Shown: positions 44,988 through 54,567, counted from the first letter of the stretch. The stretch: DNA of 58,447 bases from DASRBO01 sp035653595 (GCA_035653595.1 DASRBO010000063.1:1-58447), one strand, 5' to 3'. Notes: a model not told the origin generated them from the sequence alone. Translations and numbers: made by a program.

Positions 44988-46730
44988 TTGTCTTCCACGG
45001 ACCGTCGCGGCCTGCTCGCGACCTACCTCAAGCCCGAGCTGCCCCGAGCGGCCCTGCTCGGGGCCTTCCTCGCCACCGGCATCGGGCTCCAGCTGGCCAA
45101 CCCGCTGATAGCCCGGGCCTTCATCGACGACGCCCAGGCGGGCCAGCCCTTCGGGCGGCTGCTGCGGCTGGCGTTCGTCTTCACCGCCGTCGCCTTCGTC
45201 ACCCAGGTGGCGACCGTCGCCGAAACCTACGCCGCCGACAATCTGGGCTGGCGAACCACCAACACCCTCAGAGTCGATCTCCTCCGCCGGGTGCTCGGGC
45301 TCGACTCCGGGTTCCACGCCGGCCACAGCCCGGGCGAGCTGGTGGAGCGGGTGGACGGCGACGTGTCGGCCATCGCCGGGTTCTTCTCCCGCTTCGTCGT
45401 GCAGGTCGTCGGCAACGCCATGTTCCTCCTCGGCGTCCTGGCGGTGGTCTTCGCCATCGACTGGCGCATCGGCGCGCTCCTCGGGTTCTTCGCCGCCGGG
45501 GCCCTGACGTTCATGACCAGAGGCGGGGGCACCGTCGCCACCCGCTCGAGAAGGGCCCGGGCGGCGGTGGGCGCGCTTAGCGGCTTCCTCGAGGAGCGCC
45601 TCGTCGGCCTGCCTGACATCAAGGCCAACGGCGGCGACGGCTGGGCCATGACCGGCCTGTCGACCCGGATGGCGGCCCGGTACGCCACCGCCCGGTCCTC
45701 GGTCCTGGCCGCCTCCAGCTTCTCCAGCACAATCTCGCTGGTCTTCGTGACCGGCACGGGCGCCGCCCTGGCGCTGGGGGCGGAGCTGCACCGCCTGGGC
45801 CTGGTGAGCGTGGGGACGGTCTTCGCCGTGTTCCGCTACACCACCATGCTGCGCTTCCCGCTCGAGCAGCTGTCACGTCAGATGAACAACCTGCAGCAGG
45901 CCACCGGCGGGATGGTCAGGGTGCGGGAGCTGCTCGACACCAGGCCGGCCGTCGACGACGGCCCGGGAGTGGACTTCGCATCAGGCGCTCTCGGCGTCGA
46001 GCTGGCCGACGTCTCGTTCTCCTACGCCGGACCCCCGGTCCTCGAGGACGTCTCGTTCCGGGTTGATCCGGGCGAGGTGCTGGGGATCCTCGGCCGCACC
46101 GGCTCGGGCAAGACGACCGTCGCCCGCCTCGTCTACCGCCTCCACGACCCGGCCGCCGGCGCGGTGCGGATCGACGGGCGCGACATACGCCAGGCGCGCC
46201 TGGACCAGCTGCGCACCCGTGTCGCCCTCGTCACCCAGGACGTCCAGCTCTTCCACGCCTCCCTGCGGGACAACGTGGCCCTGTTCGACCCTCGCCCCGA
46301 CGACGCCCGCCTGCTGGAAGCCTTCGCCGCCCTCGGCCTGGGCGGCTGGCTCGAGCGCCTGCCGGCGGGACTCTCGACCGTGCTGGGACCGGGCGGATCC
46401 GGCCTCTCCGCCGGGGAGGCCCAACTGGTCGCACTGGCCCGGGTGTTCCTCGCCGATCCGGGGGTGGTGCTGCTCGACGAGGCGTCATCCCGCCTCGATC
46501 CCGCCAGCGAGCGGCTGGTGGAGACGGGGATGGACCACCTGCTGGCCGGGCGCACCGGCCTCGTCATCGCTCATCGCCTCACCACCGTGGCCCGGGCCGA
46601 CCGCATAATCGTCCTGGAGGCCGGGCGGGTGGTCGAGAGCGGGAGGCGAGCCGATCTGGCCGGCGACCCCACCTCGCGCTTCTCCCACCTGAGCCGCCTC
46701 GCCACCCAGGGGGAGGTGGCGGTCCGATGA
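44988..46730 (+). CDS. ABC exporter subunit 1 (TMD-NBD)
   Basis: The 580-aa half transporter has a six-helix membrane domain (about 20-310) and an NBD with Walker A GRTGSGKTT, Q-loop VTQDVQLF, signature LSAGE, Walker B VVLLDEASS and IAHR. All catalytic residues are present; the signature is slightly unusual in ending with Glu. The TTG start is supported by an AAGGAG site. It forms a heterodimer with the next gene, which overlaps it as ATGA. It probably exports a drug-like or peptide substrate. Confidence 0.9.
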   Translation: MSSTDRRGLLATYLKPELPRAALLGAFLATGIGLQLANPLIARAFIDDAQAGQPFGRLLRLAFVFTAVAFVTQVATVAETYAADNLGWRTTNTLRVDLLRRVLGLDSGFHAGHSPGELVERVDGDVSAIAGFFSRFVVQVVGNAMFLLGVLAVVFAIDWRIGALLGFFAAGALTFMTRGGGTVATRSRRARAAVGALSGFLEERLVGLPDIKANGGDGWAMTGLSTRMAARYATARSSVLAASSFSSTISLVFVTGTGAALALGAELHRLGLVSVGTVFAVFRYTTMLRFPLEQLSRQMNNLQQATGGMVRVRELLDTRPAVDDGPGVDFASGALGVELADVSFSYAGPPVLEDVSFRVDPGEVLGILGRTGSGKTTVARLVYRLHDPAAGAVRIDGRDIRQARLDQLRTRVALVTQDVQLFHASLRDNVALFDPRPDDARLLEAFAALGLGGWLERLPAGLSTVLGPGGSGLSAGEAQLVALARVFLADPGVVLLDEASSRLDPASERLVETGMDHLLAGRTGLVIAHRLTTVARADRIIVLEAGRVVESGRRADLAGDPTSRFSHLSRLATQGEVAVR

Positions 46731-48514
46731 GGCTCCTCATGAGGTTGATCCGGTTCAGCCCCCGCCAGTTCGGGGCGCTGATTCTGTGCGCCGCGGTGAT
46801 CTACTGCGCCCTGCCGGTCCCGCTGGGCCTGCTGACCAGGGCCTTCTTCGACGCCGTGGGCCATCAGCACCGGGCGGGGCTCAATGTGTGGACGGCCGTG
46901 GCCGCCCTGGCCGCGGTGCAGGCCGCCGAGGTCCTCGGCGAGCTGGCCCTGTCCTTCCCGTGGAGCGGCCTGCAGCAGCGGACCTACTCCCTGTTCCAGC
47001 ACAACATCTTCGCCGGCATCCTCGACGGCTACGGGCGCCACGGATTGACCGAGCCGGCGGGGGCGGCGATCAGCCGCTTCCGCGACGAGCCGATGGCCAT
47101 CACCAGCGGATCGCTTGACGCTCTCTGCGACCTGCTCGGTCGCTCCATGTTCGCCGTGGTGGCGGCGGTGGTGATGTGGAGGATCAACCCCCTCGCCACC
47201 CTGGCCGCCTTCGCCCCCGTCCTGGTCAGCGCGGCCGCCAGCGACGCCCTGGGCAACCGGGCCGCCCGCTACGGGGCGCAGGCCCGCCAGGCCACCACCG
47301 ACCTGAGCGGGTTCGTCGGCGAGGTGGTGGCGGCCCACCTGGCCCTGACCGCGCCCGGGGCGTCGGAGCGGGCGACCGGCCGGTTGAGCGACATGAGCGA
47401 GACCAGGAGGCGCCTGGCCGTGCGGGACACGGTCTTCAGCCAGGCCCTCAACTCACTCAACTTCCACGTGGTCCACGTCGGCACCGGCGTCGTCCTGCTG
47501 GTGGCGGCGGCCGCCATCCGCTCGGGTCGCTTCACCGTCGGGGACTTCGCCATGTTCGTCGTGTTCCTCGACCAGCTGACCTTCCTGCCGGCCGAGATCG
47601 GCCGGCTGGTCACCGAGCTCAAACAGACCGAGCGCTCGATCGCTCGGATGCACGCCCTGGTGCCTGGCACCGATCGCCACGACCTGGCCCTACCGGTGCC
47701 GCTGAGGCCTTCAGCGGGTCCGGCGGCGGACCGCCGACCGGTGACCCCCCGCCGCGGTGAGCTCGAGCGGCTGGAGGTCCGCCGCCTCCGCTACTCCTAT
47801 CCGGGCACCGACCGGGGGGTCGCCGACGTGTCGTTCGCCCTGGAGCGCGGCACCTTCACCGTCGTCACCGGACGCATCGGCGCAGGCAAGACCACCATGC
47901 TCCACGCCCTCCTGGGCCTGGTCCCCCGTGACGGCGGGGAGCTCCTCTGGAACGGGCAGCCGGTGGAGGACCCGAGCAGTTTCTTCGTGCCGCCCCGCAG
48001 CGCCTTCACCCCCCAGGTGCCCCGTCTGTTCAGTGACAGCCTGCGGGAGAACCTCGAGCTGGGCCGGGCGGATGGCGACGAGGCTCTGGCCGCGGCGATT
48101 CACGTCGCCGTGCTCGAGCCCGATGTCGAGACCCTGGAGGCCGGCCTCGACACCCTGGTCGGGCCGCGGGGCGTGAGGCTGTCCGGTGGTCAGGTTCAGC
48201 GCTCGGCGGCGGCCCGCATGTTCCTCGCCCGGCCCGAGCTGCTGGTGATCGACGACCTGTCCTCGGCCCTCGACGCCGCGACCGAGGCCGAGCTGTGGCG
48301 GAGGCTGTTCCGGGGGCTGGAGGGGATCACGGCCCTGGTGGTCTCCCACCGGCCGGCCGCCCTGCGCCGGGCTGATCGGATCCTGCTGCTCGACGAGGGG
48401 CGCCTGGCCGCCGTCGGCACCCTCGAGCAACTGCTCTCGACGTCGGGCCTGATGCGCTCCCTCTGGAGCCACGGGGCCGCTGCCTCGTCACCGGAGGAGG
48501 GGGCGGACGCCTGA
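46727..48514 (+). CDS. ABC exporter subunit 2 (TMD-NBD)
   Basis: The 595-aa partner has a six-helix membrane domain and an NBD with Walker A GRIGAGKTT, Q-loop FTPQVPRLF, signature LSGGQ and switch VSHR. Its Walker B reads LLVIDDLSSALD, with aspartate for the catalytic glutamate, so one ATP site of the heterodimer is probably degenerate, as in many heterodimeric exporters. Its ATG overlaps the stop of subunit 1 by four bases. Translation coupling gives equal amounts of the two. Confidence 0.9.
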   Translation: MRLLMRLIRFSPRQFGALILCAAVIYCALPVPLGLLTRAFFDAVGHQHRAGLNVWTAVAALAAVQAAEVLGELALSFPWSGLQQRTYSLFQHNIFAGILDGYGRHGLTEPAGAAISRFRDEPMAITSGSLDALCDLLGRSMFAVVAAVVMWRINPLATLAAFAPVLVSAAASDALGNRAARYGAQARQATTDLSGFVGEVVAAHLALTAPGASERATGRLSDMSETRRRLAVRDTVFSQALNSLNFHVVHVGTGVVLLVAAAAIRSGRFTVGDFAMFVVFLDQLTFLPAEIGRLVTELKQTERSIARMHALVPGTDRHDLALPVPLRPSAGPAADRRPVTPRRGELERLEVRRLRYSYPGTDRGVADVSFALERGTFTVVTGRIGAGKTTMLHALLGLVPRDGGELLWNGQPVEDPSSFFVPPRSAFTPQVPRLFSDSLRENLELGRADGDEALAAAIHVAVLEPDVETLEAGLDTLVGPRGVRLSGGQVQRSAAARMFLARPELLVIDDLSSALDAATEAELWRRLFRGLEGITALVVSHRPAALRRADRILLLDEGRLAAVGTLEQLLSTSGLMRSLWSHGAAASSPEEGADA

Positions 48515-48574
48515 AGGCTCGGGAGGCACCCACGTGATCGCCGTCGCCTCCGTGCCCGGTGGCATCCTGGGGCG

Positions 48575-49093
48575 GTGTCTGGGGCACCCTGGGCCACCGG
48601 CGGCTGGGTCAGCCGCCTCCGGGGCGGCGAGTGGATCCTTGTGCACCTCCGGGGCGGCCCCCACGACGGCCACCATGCCCACGCCCGAAGGCGCGACACC
48701 ACCCTGGTCGTGGGGGGACCGACCGGGCCGGTGTATGTCAGGACCGGTCAGCGGGAGACGTCCCACGGGTGCAGCCTTCCGGTGTTCGCGGCAGCCACGG
48801 CGCGCCGGCCGTGGAGGTCGTGGTCGCCGAGGCCGTCCACCTGGATGTCGCCCTGGGGCACGCAGGTGGGCGCCCACCTGTCCGGCGGCCCGCATGACGG
48901 CGAGCACGTCGTGGTGATGGCGGGCGAGCCGGGGATCCGCATCGCCTCACAGGCCAACGTCGTGTACTGGCGCACGCTGAGGCGAGACCGCCACCACGGC
49001 TGCGGCCTGCGGATCTACCGGGCCTCCCGCCTCAACAACCGGTGGCTGGCCGCCGTGGCCATCGGCCGCCGCCGCCGTCATCCACCGTGGTGA
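48575..49093 (+). CDS. Hypothetical protein with duplicated GGPHDG motif
   Basis: The 172-aa reading frame holds two related units: HLRGGPHDG at about 24-32 and HLSGGPHDG at about 100-108, each followed some 25-35 residues later by an xYxRT and HGC stretch (VYVRTGQ...SHGCSL and VYWRTLR...HHGCGL). Similar short GGPxDG proteins are common and uncharacterised in actinobacteria. The GTG at 48575 has no ribosome site. A GGGAGG-GTG start at 48534 is in another frame, so a frameshift near the 5' end is possible. The Trp/Pro-rich linker is odd. Confidence 0.5.
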   Translation: MSGAPWATGGWVSRLRGGEWILVHLRGGPHDGHHAHARRRDTTLVVGGPTGPVYVRTGQRETSHGCSLPVFAAATARRPWRSWSPRPSTWMSPWGTQVGAHLSGGPHDGEHVVVMAGEPGIRIASQANVVYWRTLRRDRHHGCGLRIYRASRLNNRWLAAVAIGRRRRHPPW

Positions 49094-49114
49094 GCGGGCG
49101 GCGGCCGGAGCAGG

Positions 49115-49432
49115 TCAGACCGGGCCGACCTCGACCCCGTGCCAGAAGGCGATGCGGTCGCGGATCGGCTCGGCCGCCTCGAGTGTCTCCGGGTAGTACC
49201 AGGCGGCGTCGGCGTTCACGGCGCCTTCCACCACCACGGCGTGGTAGCTGGCGTCTCCCTTCCACGGGCAGTGGGTGCGGGTCTGGCTCTCCCGCAGCAG
49301 CTCGCCCCGCACGTCCTCGCGGGGGAAGTAGTGGTTGCCCTCGACGACCAGGGTCCGGTCGCTTTCGGCCAGGACCGCCCCGTTCCACGTCGCCCTGACC
49401 TTGTCCCCGCCCGGCCGGATCTCCCTGCTCAT
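49115..49432 (-). CDS. DUF427 domain protein
   Basis: The 105-aa protein is a full DUF427 domain with the hallmark HCPWKG at 54-59 and AWYYPETLEAA near 77-87. The family is a small beta-barrel of unknown activity that is common in actinobacteria. The ATG at 49432 is preceded by an AAGGGAAGG run. It is divergent from the SRPBCC gene. Confidence 0.9.
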   Translation of the reverse strand: MSREIRPGGDKVRATWNGAVLAESDRTLVVEGNHYFPREDVRGELLRESQTRTHCPWKGDASYHAVVVEGAVNADAAWYYPETLEAAEPIRDRIAFWHGVEVGPV

Positions 49433-49521
49433 GCTCGGCCCGCCTTCCCTTCGCTCGACATCGGTCCCCCGTACCCCGGCGGCGGATGGAAGACTCCCCG
49501 GCGTCACCGAGGAGGCGCCCC

Positions 49522-50022
49522 GTGAAGCTGGAGGACCGTCCCCAAGTAGTGGTCGAGACCAGGGTAGAGGCACCGGCGGCCGCCATCTGGGCCGTGGCCA
49601 CCGACCTCACCCGCATGGGCGAGTGGAGCAGCGAAAACCGGGGGGGCACCTGGTTGGACGGCGCTGAGGGGCCCACCCTCGGGGCCCGGTTCCGGGGGCG
49701 CAACCGGCACCCGGCCATCGGCGAGTGGGAGACCGTGGCGGTGGTGGACCGCTTCGAGCCGAACCGGTTTCTCGGGTGGCGCCTCGGCGAGGAGTCGGCG
49801 CCGGCGGCATCGTGGTCGTTCGAGATCGTCGAGGACGGGGACGGGTGCCTGTTGCGCCAGTGCTGCCGGCTCGGCCCCGGGCCGTCCGGGCTCAGCGCCG
49901 CCATCGAGCGCATGCCGGACAAGGAGGACCGCATCATCGCCAGGCGCCTCGACGAGCACCGCTCGAACATGGAGGCGACCGTCGCAGGCATCAAGCGCAG
50001 CGCCGAGGAGGCGTCCCGATGA
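49522..50022 (+). CDS. SRPBCC family protein
   Basis: The 166-aa protein has the START-like pattern VVVETRVEAPAAAIWAVATD and a C-terminal long helix. GAGGAGG lies 6 bases before the GTG at 49522, so the longer frame to 49486 is not used. Its stop overlaps the ATG of the LLM oxidoreductase as ATGA, so the two are coupled. It may present a hydrophobic substrate to that enzyme; this is inference. Confidence 0.87.
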   Translation: MKLEDRPQVVVETRVEAPAAAIWAVATDLTRMGEWSSENRGGTWLDGAEGPTLGARFRGRNRHPAIGEWETVAVVDRFEPNRFLGWRLGEESAPAASWSFEIVEDGDGCLLRQCCRLGPGPSGLSAAIERMPDKEDRIIARRLDEHRSNMEATVAGIKRSAEEASR

Positions 50023-51044
50023 GGCTGGCGGTCAACCTCGGGGGACGGGACTGGGCCGAGACGCTGACCTACGTGAGGGAGGCCGAGCGGCTGGGGGTGG
50101 CGGCGGCATGGAGCGCCGAGGCCTGGGGCACGGACGCGGTGACGCCGCTGGCCTGGCTGGCGGGTCAGACCGAGCGGATACTGCTCGGCTCGGGGATCAT
50201 GCAGATCAGCTCCCGCACCCCGGCCATGACCGCACAGACGGCCATGACGATGGCCCAGCTGTCCGGCGGCCGCTTCCTGATGGGGCTGGGGGCCAGCGGG
50301 CCCCAGGTGGTGGAGGGCCTGCACGGCCAACCTTTCGCCCATCCCCTGGGCCGCATGCGGGAGACGATCGACATCGTCCGCCTGGCCATGTCGGGAGCCA
50401 GGGTCGAGTACCACGGCCGCCATTTCGAGCTGCCCCGCCCCCGTGGTGAGGGCAAGGCCCTGCGGCTGCAGATCCGTGCCGTGGACCCGGTGCCGATCTA
50501 CATAGCCAGCCTGTCGCCGAAGATGCTCGAGCTGACCGGCGAGGTGGCCGACGGGTGGCTGGGGACCAGCTTCGTGCCCGAGGGCGCCGCCGAGTTCCTC
50601 CGCCACATCGAGACCGGCGCCAAGCGGGCCGGCCGGTCCCTCGCCGCCATCGACCTGTCCCAGGGCGGCGACGTCGCCTTCGGCGACGACGTCGAAGCCA
50701 TGGTCGCCCGCCGCAAGCCCGGCCTGGCCTTCTCCCTCGGCGGCATGGGCTCGGCCACCACCAACTTCTACAACGACGCCTACAGCCGCCAGGGCTTCGC
50801 CGAGGTGGCCGACGCGGTCCGCCGGCTGTGGGTGTCCGGTCAGCGGGACAGGGCGGCCGAGGCCGTGCCCGACGAGATGGTGCTGGCCACCACCATGATC
50901 GGGACCGAGCAGATGGTCGCCGACCGGATGCGGGCCTGGCGCGACGCAGGCATCACCACCCTGCGGGTCTACCCCGCCGGCGACAACCTCGAGGCCCGCC
51001 TCGACACCCTCGGTCGGGCGGTCGATATCGCCCGCTCCCTGTGA
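50019..51044 (+). CDS. LLM-class F420-dependent oxidoreductase
   Basis: The 341-aa protein has the luciferase-like TIM-barrel pattern: GWAVNLGG-like first strand (MRLAVNLGG), the TSPLAW-type segment AVTPLAWLAGQT, and GRFLMGLGASGPQVVEG typical of F420-binding members. It moves hydride between reduced F420 and an organic substrate that is not known. It overlaps the SRPBCC gene as ATGA and is followed by a PrmC-like gene 22 bases downstream. Confidence 0.9.
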   Translation: MRLAVNLGGRDWAETLTYVREAERLGVAAAWSAEAWGTDAVTPLAWLAGQTERILLGSGIMQISSRTPAMTAQTAMTMAQLSGGRFLMGLGASGPQVVEGLHGQPFAHPLGRMRETIDIVRLAMSGARVEYHGRHFELPRPRGEGKALRLQIRAVDPVPIYIASLSPKMLELTGEVADGWLGTSFVPEGAAEFLRHIETGAKRAGRSLAAIDLSQGGDVAFGDDVEAMVARRKPGLAFSLGGMGSATTNFYNDAYSRQGFAEVADAVRRLWVSGQRDRAAEAVPDEMVLATTMIGTEQMVADRMRAWRDAGITTLRVYPAGDNLEARLDTLGRAVDIARSL

Positions 51045-51066
51045 GCCCCGGGCCTACGACGGTGCC

Positions 51067-51885
51067 GTGACGGTCGTGGCCGGCGAGGTCATGGCCCGGC
51101 TGGTCGAGCGCCTGGCCGAGGCGGGCTGGGTCGCCCCTGACATCGAGGCCGGCGCCGTCATGGAGGCCGCCCGGTGCCTTGCCCCCACCCCGGCCGAGGT
51201 CGAGGTGGTGGCCGAGCGGATCGCGGCTCGGCGCCTGGGGGGCGAGCCTCTCGAGCACATCACCGGCCAGGTCGACTTCGCCGGCCTGCGACTGGTGATT
51301 GGCCCGGGTGTGTACGTGCCCCGGGCGCAGACCGAGCCGCTGGCGCTCGAGGCGGCCGCCCGGCTGGCCTCCTCCGCCCCGCCCCGCCGCGCCCTCGACG
51401 TGGGGACCGGCTGCGGCGCCATCGCCGCCGTGCTGGCCCAGGTGGACGGAGCCGAGGTCGTGGCCACCGACGTGGACCCCCTGGCCCTGGCCTGGGCCCG
51501 GCGGAACGCAGCTGTCCACCGCTTCGAGGTGATCGCCTCCGACCTGTTCGCCGATGTGCCCCCTGCCTACCGCGGTGGATTGGGCGTGGTCACCGCGTGC
51601 CTGCCTTACGTCCCCAGCGGGGCGATGGAGTACCTCCCCCGCGACGTACTCGCCCACGAGCCGACCGGCGCCCTGTGCGGGGGCGACGACGGCCTGGCCC
51701 TGGTAAGGCGGCTCATCGACGGGGCGGCGCAGTGGCTGGCTCCGGCGGGCTGGCTGCTGGCTGAGATCGGCGCCGATCAGGGGACCCTCTGTCTCGAGCA
51801 GCTGGCCCGGGCCGGATTCACCGACTACCGGGTCGTCTACGACGACGAAGGTGACGCCCGCCGCGTCGAGGGGAGGCTGGCGTGA
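51067..51885 (+). CDS. PrmC-related methyltransferase
   Basis: The 272-aa protein resembles the actinobacterial relatives of PrmC/HemK, with a small N-terminal helical domain, the SAM motif LDVGTGCGAIAAVLA and a TDVDPLAL acidic loop. True PrmC has NPPY at the substrate site; here the place reads ACLPYVPSG, so the asparagine is missing. It may not methylate release factors. It follows the LLM gene closely on the same strand. Confidence 0.82.
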   Translation: MTVVAGEVMARLVERLAEAGWVAPDIEAGAVMEAARCLAPTPAEVEVVAERIAARRLGGEPLEHITGQVDFAGLRLVIGPGVYVPRAQTEPLALEAAARLASSAPPRRALDVGTGCGAIAAVLAQVDGAEVVATDVDPLALAWARRNAAVHRFEVIASDLFADVPPAYRGGLGVVTACLPYVPSGAMEYLPRDVLAHEPTGALCGGDDGLALVRRLIDGAAQWLAPAGWLLAEIGADQGTLCLEQLARAGFTDYRVVYDDEGDARRVEGRLA

Positions 51886-51931
51886 CCTGCTCGATCGTCG
51901 TCCTCGACGCCTCCGCCGGACAGCTCAGCGC

Positions 51932-52450
51932 TCAGCAGCCGACGGCGCCGTCGATCAGCTCGCGGATGAGGTCGGCGTGGCCGTTGTGGCGGGCGTACTC
52001 CTCGATCATGTGGTTGTAGATCCACCGCAGCGAGTAGGGCACGCCCCGGCGGTCGCCGGTGAAGTCGAGGTCCTTGCCCGACGCCGCCAGGCGGCTGGCC
52101 TCGCACTCCTTCTGCCAGGCCGACAGGTCGGTCTCCCAATCGGCATCATCCAGGGGGACGAGCTCGCTGTCCTCCTTGGCCGGGTCAAGCCAGATGTAAG
52201 GAGTGTCGGGGGCGCTGAGCAGGACCCGGCGGAACCAGTTGCGCTCCACCTCGGCCATGTGCCGGACCAGCCCGTGCAGGGACAGGCGCGAGGTGGGAAC
52301 CGGTCGCCGCTTGCGGGCCTCGTCGTCGAGGCCCTCGCACTTGAGCTGCAGCGTCATGCGGTGGTACTCCAGCCAACCGTCGAGCATCTCCCGCTCGTCG
52401 AGCACGAACGGCGGCTCGGTCCGGCGGGAGTCGATCATGTCGCCGACCAT
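51932..52450 (-). CDS. DinB family protein, DUF664-like
   Basis: The 172-aa helical protein has the DinB metal histidines: one in GLVRHMAEVERNWFR and two in the C-terminal IYNHMIEEYARHNGHADLIRE. DUF664 proteins of actinobacteria are thought to use mycothiol. The ATG at 52450 or 52438 could be the start. It begins 10 bases after the stop of the DHA2 transporter and is probably co-transcribed with it. Confidence 0.88.
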   Translation of the reverse strand: MVGDMIDSRRTEPPFVLDEREMLDGWLEYHRMTLQLKCEGLDDEARKRRPVPTSRLSLHGLVRHMAEVERNWFRRVLLSAPDTPYIWLDPAKEDSELVPLDDADWETDLSAWQKECEASRLAASGKDLDFTGDRRGVPYSLRWIYNHMIEEYARHNGHADLIRELIDGAVGC

Positions 52451-52460
52451 GACGGCGAAC

Positions 52461-53882
52461 CTACCAACCGCCCCGGTTGTCCGGCACGGTGAAAACCAGC
52501 GGCAGGACCAGGACGAGCATGATGGCCAGGACGAGGAAGGAGTCGCCCAGGGCGGCGCCCTCGGCCGAGCTGCGGGCCACGAAGGCGGTGGTGGCCGACA
52601 CCCCGATGATCGCCCCCGCCTGCCTGAACATCCCCCGCAGTCCGGCGATGGCGGCCACATCGGCCGGGGCCAGGGCCAGGGTGGCGTTGTTCGAAGCCGG
52701 ACCGGCCATGCCGATGCCCAGGCCGGTGACCGCGGCCGCCCCCGCCAGCCACAGGTAGGCGCTGCCCACCACGGGCGAGAGAGTCAGCAGGGCGAGGCCG
52801 GCGGCGATGATGCCGAAGCCGACCAGCATGGGCGGGCGGTAGCCGGTGCGGCGCAGCATGAACGAGGCCGCCGCCGCCACCAGCATCATCCCCACGGCGC
52901 GGGCGGTGAGGAGCGTGCCCGCCTCAAGCGCAGGCAGCCGGTAGCGCTCCTGGGCGTAGAGGGGGACCAGGGCGCCGAAGCCGAGGGCGCAAATGCCGAA
53001 GACGAAGTTGATGAAGTTCATCACCAGGAAGCCGCTGCCCCTGAGCAGCCTGACGGGGATTATCGGTGCCGCCATCCGGCCGGCCCGGCGGTAGAAGACG
53101 ACGGTCAGGGCCAAGCCTGTCAGGACCGGGGCCAGGACGGTCGGGGTGCCGAATCCGGTGTGGCCGTTGCCCAGGTTGGTCACCCCGTACATGACGGCGA
53201 AGATCATCACCCCGAGCAGGCAGGCTCCGGCCAGGTCGGTGCGGGGCGCCTGCTCGGGGCGGGAGGCGGGCAGGAACCGCACCGCCAGCACGAACAGCAC
53301 CGCCCCGATGGGCACGTTGACGAAGAAGATGCCACGCCAGGACCAGTAATTGAGGATGACCGCTCCGATCACCGGCCCGACCAGGGCCCCCAGCGGGAAG
53401 ATGCTGGTGAACAGGCCTATGGCCCGGTCGCGGTCGGAGCCGAAGCGGTCGGCGATGATGCCGGTGGCCGAGGGCATGAACGCGCCACCGCCGAGCGCCT
53501 GGACGAAGCGGAGGGCGACCAGCACGTAAATGTCCTGGGCCAGGCCGCACAGCAACGAGCTGACGGTGAAGAGGACCACGCAGACGATGAAGACCCGCTT
53601 GCGCCCCAGCTGGTCGCTGATGCGCCCGGCGACAGGCATGGCGACCGTCTGGCCCAGCTGGTAGGCGGTGATGGTCCACCCCGACCAGTTGATGCGGGCT
53701 CGCAGGGCGTGGTGCAGGGTGGGCAGGGCGGTGGCCACGATGGTGGCGTCGGTCGAGGCCATGAACAGCCCGATCGACATGACCCCGAACACCAGCCAGC
53801 GGGAGGACTGCCCCAGCCCGGCCGCCCCGGCGGGGGCGGCCGTGGTGGCGGGGCTGGTCACATCGGCGGGGACGGTCTCCAA
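52461..53882 (-). CDS. DHA2-family drug:H+ antiporter (EmrB/QacA-like)
   Basis: The 473-aa protein has about 14 hydrophobic segments and the DHA2 motifs: MASTDATIVATALPTL in helix 1, GRISDQLGRKRVF as motif A and GPVIGAVILNYWSWRGIFF as motif C. It exports amphipathic drugs in exchange for protons. The start is TTG at 53882 or the GTG at 53861; neither has a convincing ribosome site. It is divergent from the histidine phosphatase gene and is followed by the DinB gene. Confidence 0.9.
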   Translation of the reverse strand: METVPADVTSPATTAAPAGAAGLGQSSRWLVFGVMSIGLFMASTDATIVATALPTLHHALRARINWSGWTITAYQLGQTVAMPVAGRISDQLGRKRVFIVCVVLFTVSSLLCGLAQDIYVLVALRFVQALGGGAFMPSATGIIADRFGSDRDRAIGLFTSIFPLGALVGPVIGAVILNYWSWRGIFFVNVPIGAVLFVLAVRFLPASRPEQAPRTDLAGACLLGVMIFAVMYGVTNLGNGHTGFGTPTVLAPVLTGLALTVVFYRRAGRMAAPIIPVRLLRGSGFLVMNFINFVFGICALGFGALVPLYAQERYRLPALEAGTLLTARAVGMMLVAAAASFMLRRTGYRPPMLVGFGIIAAGLALLTLSPVVGSAYLWLAGAAAVTGLGIGMAGPASNNATLALAPADVAAIAGLRGMFRQAGAIIGVSATTAFVARSSAEGAALGDSFLVLAIMLVLVLPLVFTVPDNRGGW

Positions 53883-53989
53883 CGCTCGGTTGGCTCCAAC
53901 GGCTCGGGCGGCGGCCTTCGATGATACGGGTCGGCCCGGCGGAGACCCCAGGGCCGCCCGAGCGATGACGGGGCTATGGTCAGCGGTCC

Positions 53990-54553
53990 ATGGCCCGACT
54001 CATCCTGGTGCGCCACGGCCGGGCCGCCGCCGGCTGGGGCGAGGACGCCGATCCCGATCTGGACGACGACGGCCGGCGGCAGGCCGAGGAGATGGCCGCC
54101 AAGCTGGCCGTCGACGGGCCCATGCATCTGTGGACCAGCCCCCTGCGACGGGCCCGGAGCACCGCCGCCGCCCTCGAGCGCCGGTGGGGCAGCCCGGCCC
54201 GGGTGGAACCCCGCGTCGGGGAGATCCCCTCACCGCCGGGAGCCCAGGGCGAGCTGGGCAACCGGGGGGCCTGGCTCGGCGGGGTCATGGGCTCGAGCTG
54301 GGACGACCCCGGTCTCGACGCCTTCCTGCACGAGTGGCGCGATCAGCTGATCGGGGCGCTGACCTCCGTCCAGGAGGACACCGTCGTCGCCACCCATTTC
54401 GTCGCCATCAACACCGCGGTCGGGGCGGCCACCGGCGCCACCGCGGTCACCTCCTTCCGCCCCGACTACTGCTCCCGCACCCTGTTCGAGGTGGAGTCCG
54501 GCCGCCTGGAGCTGGTCGAGCTGGGCAGTGAGGGCTCCACCCTCGTCCGCTGA
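53990..54553 (+). CDS. Histidine phosphatase superfamily protein
   Basis: The 187-aa protein has the RHG motif LVRHGRAAAG at the N-terminus and a second catalytic histidine in VVATHFVAIN. The family hydrolyses phosphomonoesters or mutates phosphosugars. TATGGT at 53975-53980 could be a -10 box for a nearly leaderless transcript. Its stop and that of the convergent P450 gene lie in one hairpin. Confidence 0.9.
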   Translation: MARLILVRHGRAAAGWGEDADPDLDDDGRRQAEEMAAKLAVDGPMHLWTSPLRRARSTAAALERRWGSPARVEPRVGEIPSPPGAQGELGNRGAWLGGVMGSSWDDPGLDAFLHEWRDQLIGALTSVQEDTVVATHFVAINTAVGAATGATAVTSFRPDYCSRTLFEVESGRLELVELGSEGSTLVR

Positions 54554-54567
54554 CGGCCCCGGTCAGC
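54549..54567. terminator. Hairpin spanning two convergent stops
   Basis: GCTGAC and GTCAGC enclose a 7-base loop and contain the stop codons of the phosphatase and P450 genes. It may end transcription from both sides. There is no T-tract. Confidence 0.45.

Noticed and set aside
48488..48907. 139-codon minus-strand frame opposite the GGPHDG protein
   Set aside because: No motif or ribosome site, whereas the plus-strand frame shows an internal repeat.
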